From Bufo bufo (Eukaryota > Chordata > Amphibia > Anura > Bufonidae): 64,000 bases of DNA. The translations under genes were made by a program, and so were the position numbers. The notes under the pieces are model-generated. The model saw only the letters and a program-made list of their open reading frames with translations, had not been told where the DNA came from and did no database searches. The stretch is from positions 397,076,119-397,140,118 of the forward strand of contig NC_053392.1 of assembly GCF_905171765.1 (NCBI RefSeq), written 5' to 3'. Within the stretch, counting starts at the first letter, position 1. Every line of letters starts with the position of its first letter. Shown in pieces: positions 63,024-64,000 of this stretch.

Positions 63024-64000
63024 GTAAGGAAAACTCTATCTACTTAGGGACAACTTTTTCTTCATACAAAGCTTTTTGACATTGCTAAAAACTCCTTGCA
63101 ATGTATTATTTTTAAAGAGGAAAAGTATATTTACACACAGTAGAGTTGTTGCAGAAAATTCTATTACATCCTGACCTAGTAATGAAGTTCAAAAATATTA
63201 ATATCTAGGTGTATATGTGTGTGTGTGTATATATGTGGATCAGTTCAGGTCTGAAGTCACTTTGCGAGGTTTACATAATATAAACCACCCAAAAATGACC
63301 CCATTCTATAAACTACACCCCTCAAGGTATTCAAAACTGATTTTACAAACTTTGTTAACCCTTTAGGTGTTCCACAAGAATTAATGGAAAATAGAGATGC
63401 AATTAAAAAATTTAACTTTTTTGGCAGATTTTAAATTTTTTTTCCAGTTACAAAGCAAGGGTTAACAGCGAAACCAAACTCAATATTTATGGCCCCGATT
63501 CTGTAGTTTACAGAAACACCCCATATGTGGTCGTAAACTACTGTACGGGCACACGGCAGGGCACAGAAGGAAAGGAATGCCATACGGTTTTTGGAAGGCA
63601 GATTTTGATGGACTGGTTTTTTTTTTCACCATGTCCCATTTGAAGCCCCCCTGATGCACCCCTAGAGTAGAAACTCCATAAAAGTGACCCCATCTAAGAA
63701 ACTACACCCCTCAAGGTATTCAAAACTGATTTTACAAACATCGTTAACCCTTTAGGTGTTCCACAAGAATTAATGGAAAATAGAGATACAATTTCTGAAT
63801 TATTTATTTTTTGCCAAATTTTCCATTTTAATCCATTTTCCCCAGTAACAAAGCAAGGGTTAACAGCCAAACAAAACTCAATATTTATGGCCCTGATTCT
63901 GTAGTTTACAGAAACACCCCATATGTGGTCGTAAACAGCTGTACGGCCACACGGCAGGGCGCAGAAGGAAAGGAATGACATACGGTTTTTGGAAGGCAGA
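63024..64000 (+). other. UST: Start of the next UST intron with a tandem frog repeat
   Basis: The donor GTAAGG is followed by about 250 bp of plain intron with a short TG/TA run (63213-63236). From about 63270 a repeat with a unit of about 390 bp is present in nearly two direct copies (matching text from 63294 and 63684: 'aaactacacccctcaaggtattcaaaactg'). It belongs to the same family as 40.7-41.4 kb. Confidence 0.7.

Overview
This window is a stretch of vertebrate, very probably anuran amphibian, nuclear DNA. It lies inside one host gene, UST (uronyl 2-sulfotransferase, plus strand). Two UST coding exons are readable: a 44-nt exon at 702-745 and a 156-nt exon at 62868-63023. They join in phase, and both have canonical splice sites. 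Everything between them is a single intron of about 62.1 kb. The reasons for anuran are the mix of intact DIRS, Penelope-like (PLE) and chromodomain Gypsy retroelements, many TTAA- and TWA-flanked foldback MITEs, and the UST exon sequence. Species cannot be fixed from the window. There is no operon, phage, CRISPR array or bacterial gene here.

Layout: 1-701 is the end of the preceding intron (old MITE fragments). 746-14.3 kb holds hAT elements with intact 8-bp target duplications (899-2019, 2291-4866, 5424-5570, 10787-11022, 12661-13231) and a series of short MITEs flanked by TAA or TTA. 15.0-16.9 kb is such a MITE split by a truncated PLE. 17-25 kb holds a possible LTR, more MITEs, a nested hAT-like pair (20257-22456) and a tRNA-type SINE. 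26.6-34.0 kb is a minus-strand chromodomain Gypsy element with nearly identical LTRs; a TTAA-flanked element sits inside one LTR. 36.25-39.0 kb is a MITE split by a PLE terminal repeat. 40.3-49.2 kb is a Russian doll: a TTAA element holds a complete DIRS element, which holds a rearranged PLE. 49.2-50.3 kb has a mariner 3' part and a hAT right end. 51.7-55.5 kb is a palindromic TWA element with a hAT-like element in its centre. 55.7-61.0 kb is a near-complete PLE whose reading frame is broken only by a 1.08-kb hAT insertion. 61.2-61.9 kb is a possible solo LTR, and 62.19-62.64 kb is a perfect-looking foldback made of PLE terminal sequence just upstream of the second UST exon.

The most interesting signal is a scattered set of hammerhead-ribozyme motifs, four in sense and three antisense to UST, all in PLE-type terminal sequence. 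In five independent copies I could pair stems I, II and III by eye; one of these five has a GCAA in place of the GAAA core. Two sense copies lie within 2 kb of the second UST exon. A second theme is exchange of internal modules between non-autonomous transposons whose ends belong to different families. Nothing here requires a new molecular system. The window is best read as a gene intron in which ribozyme-bearing retroelements and foldback elements have accumulated in nested layers.
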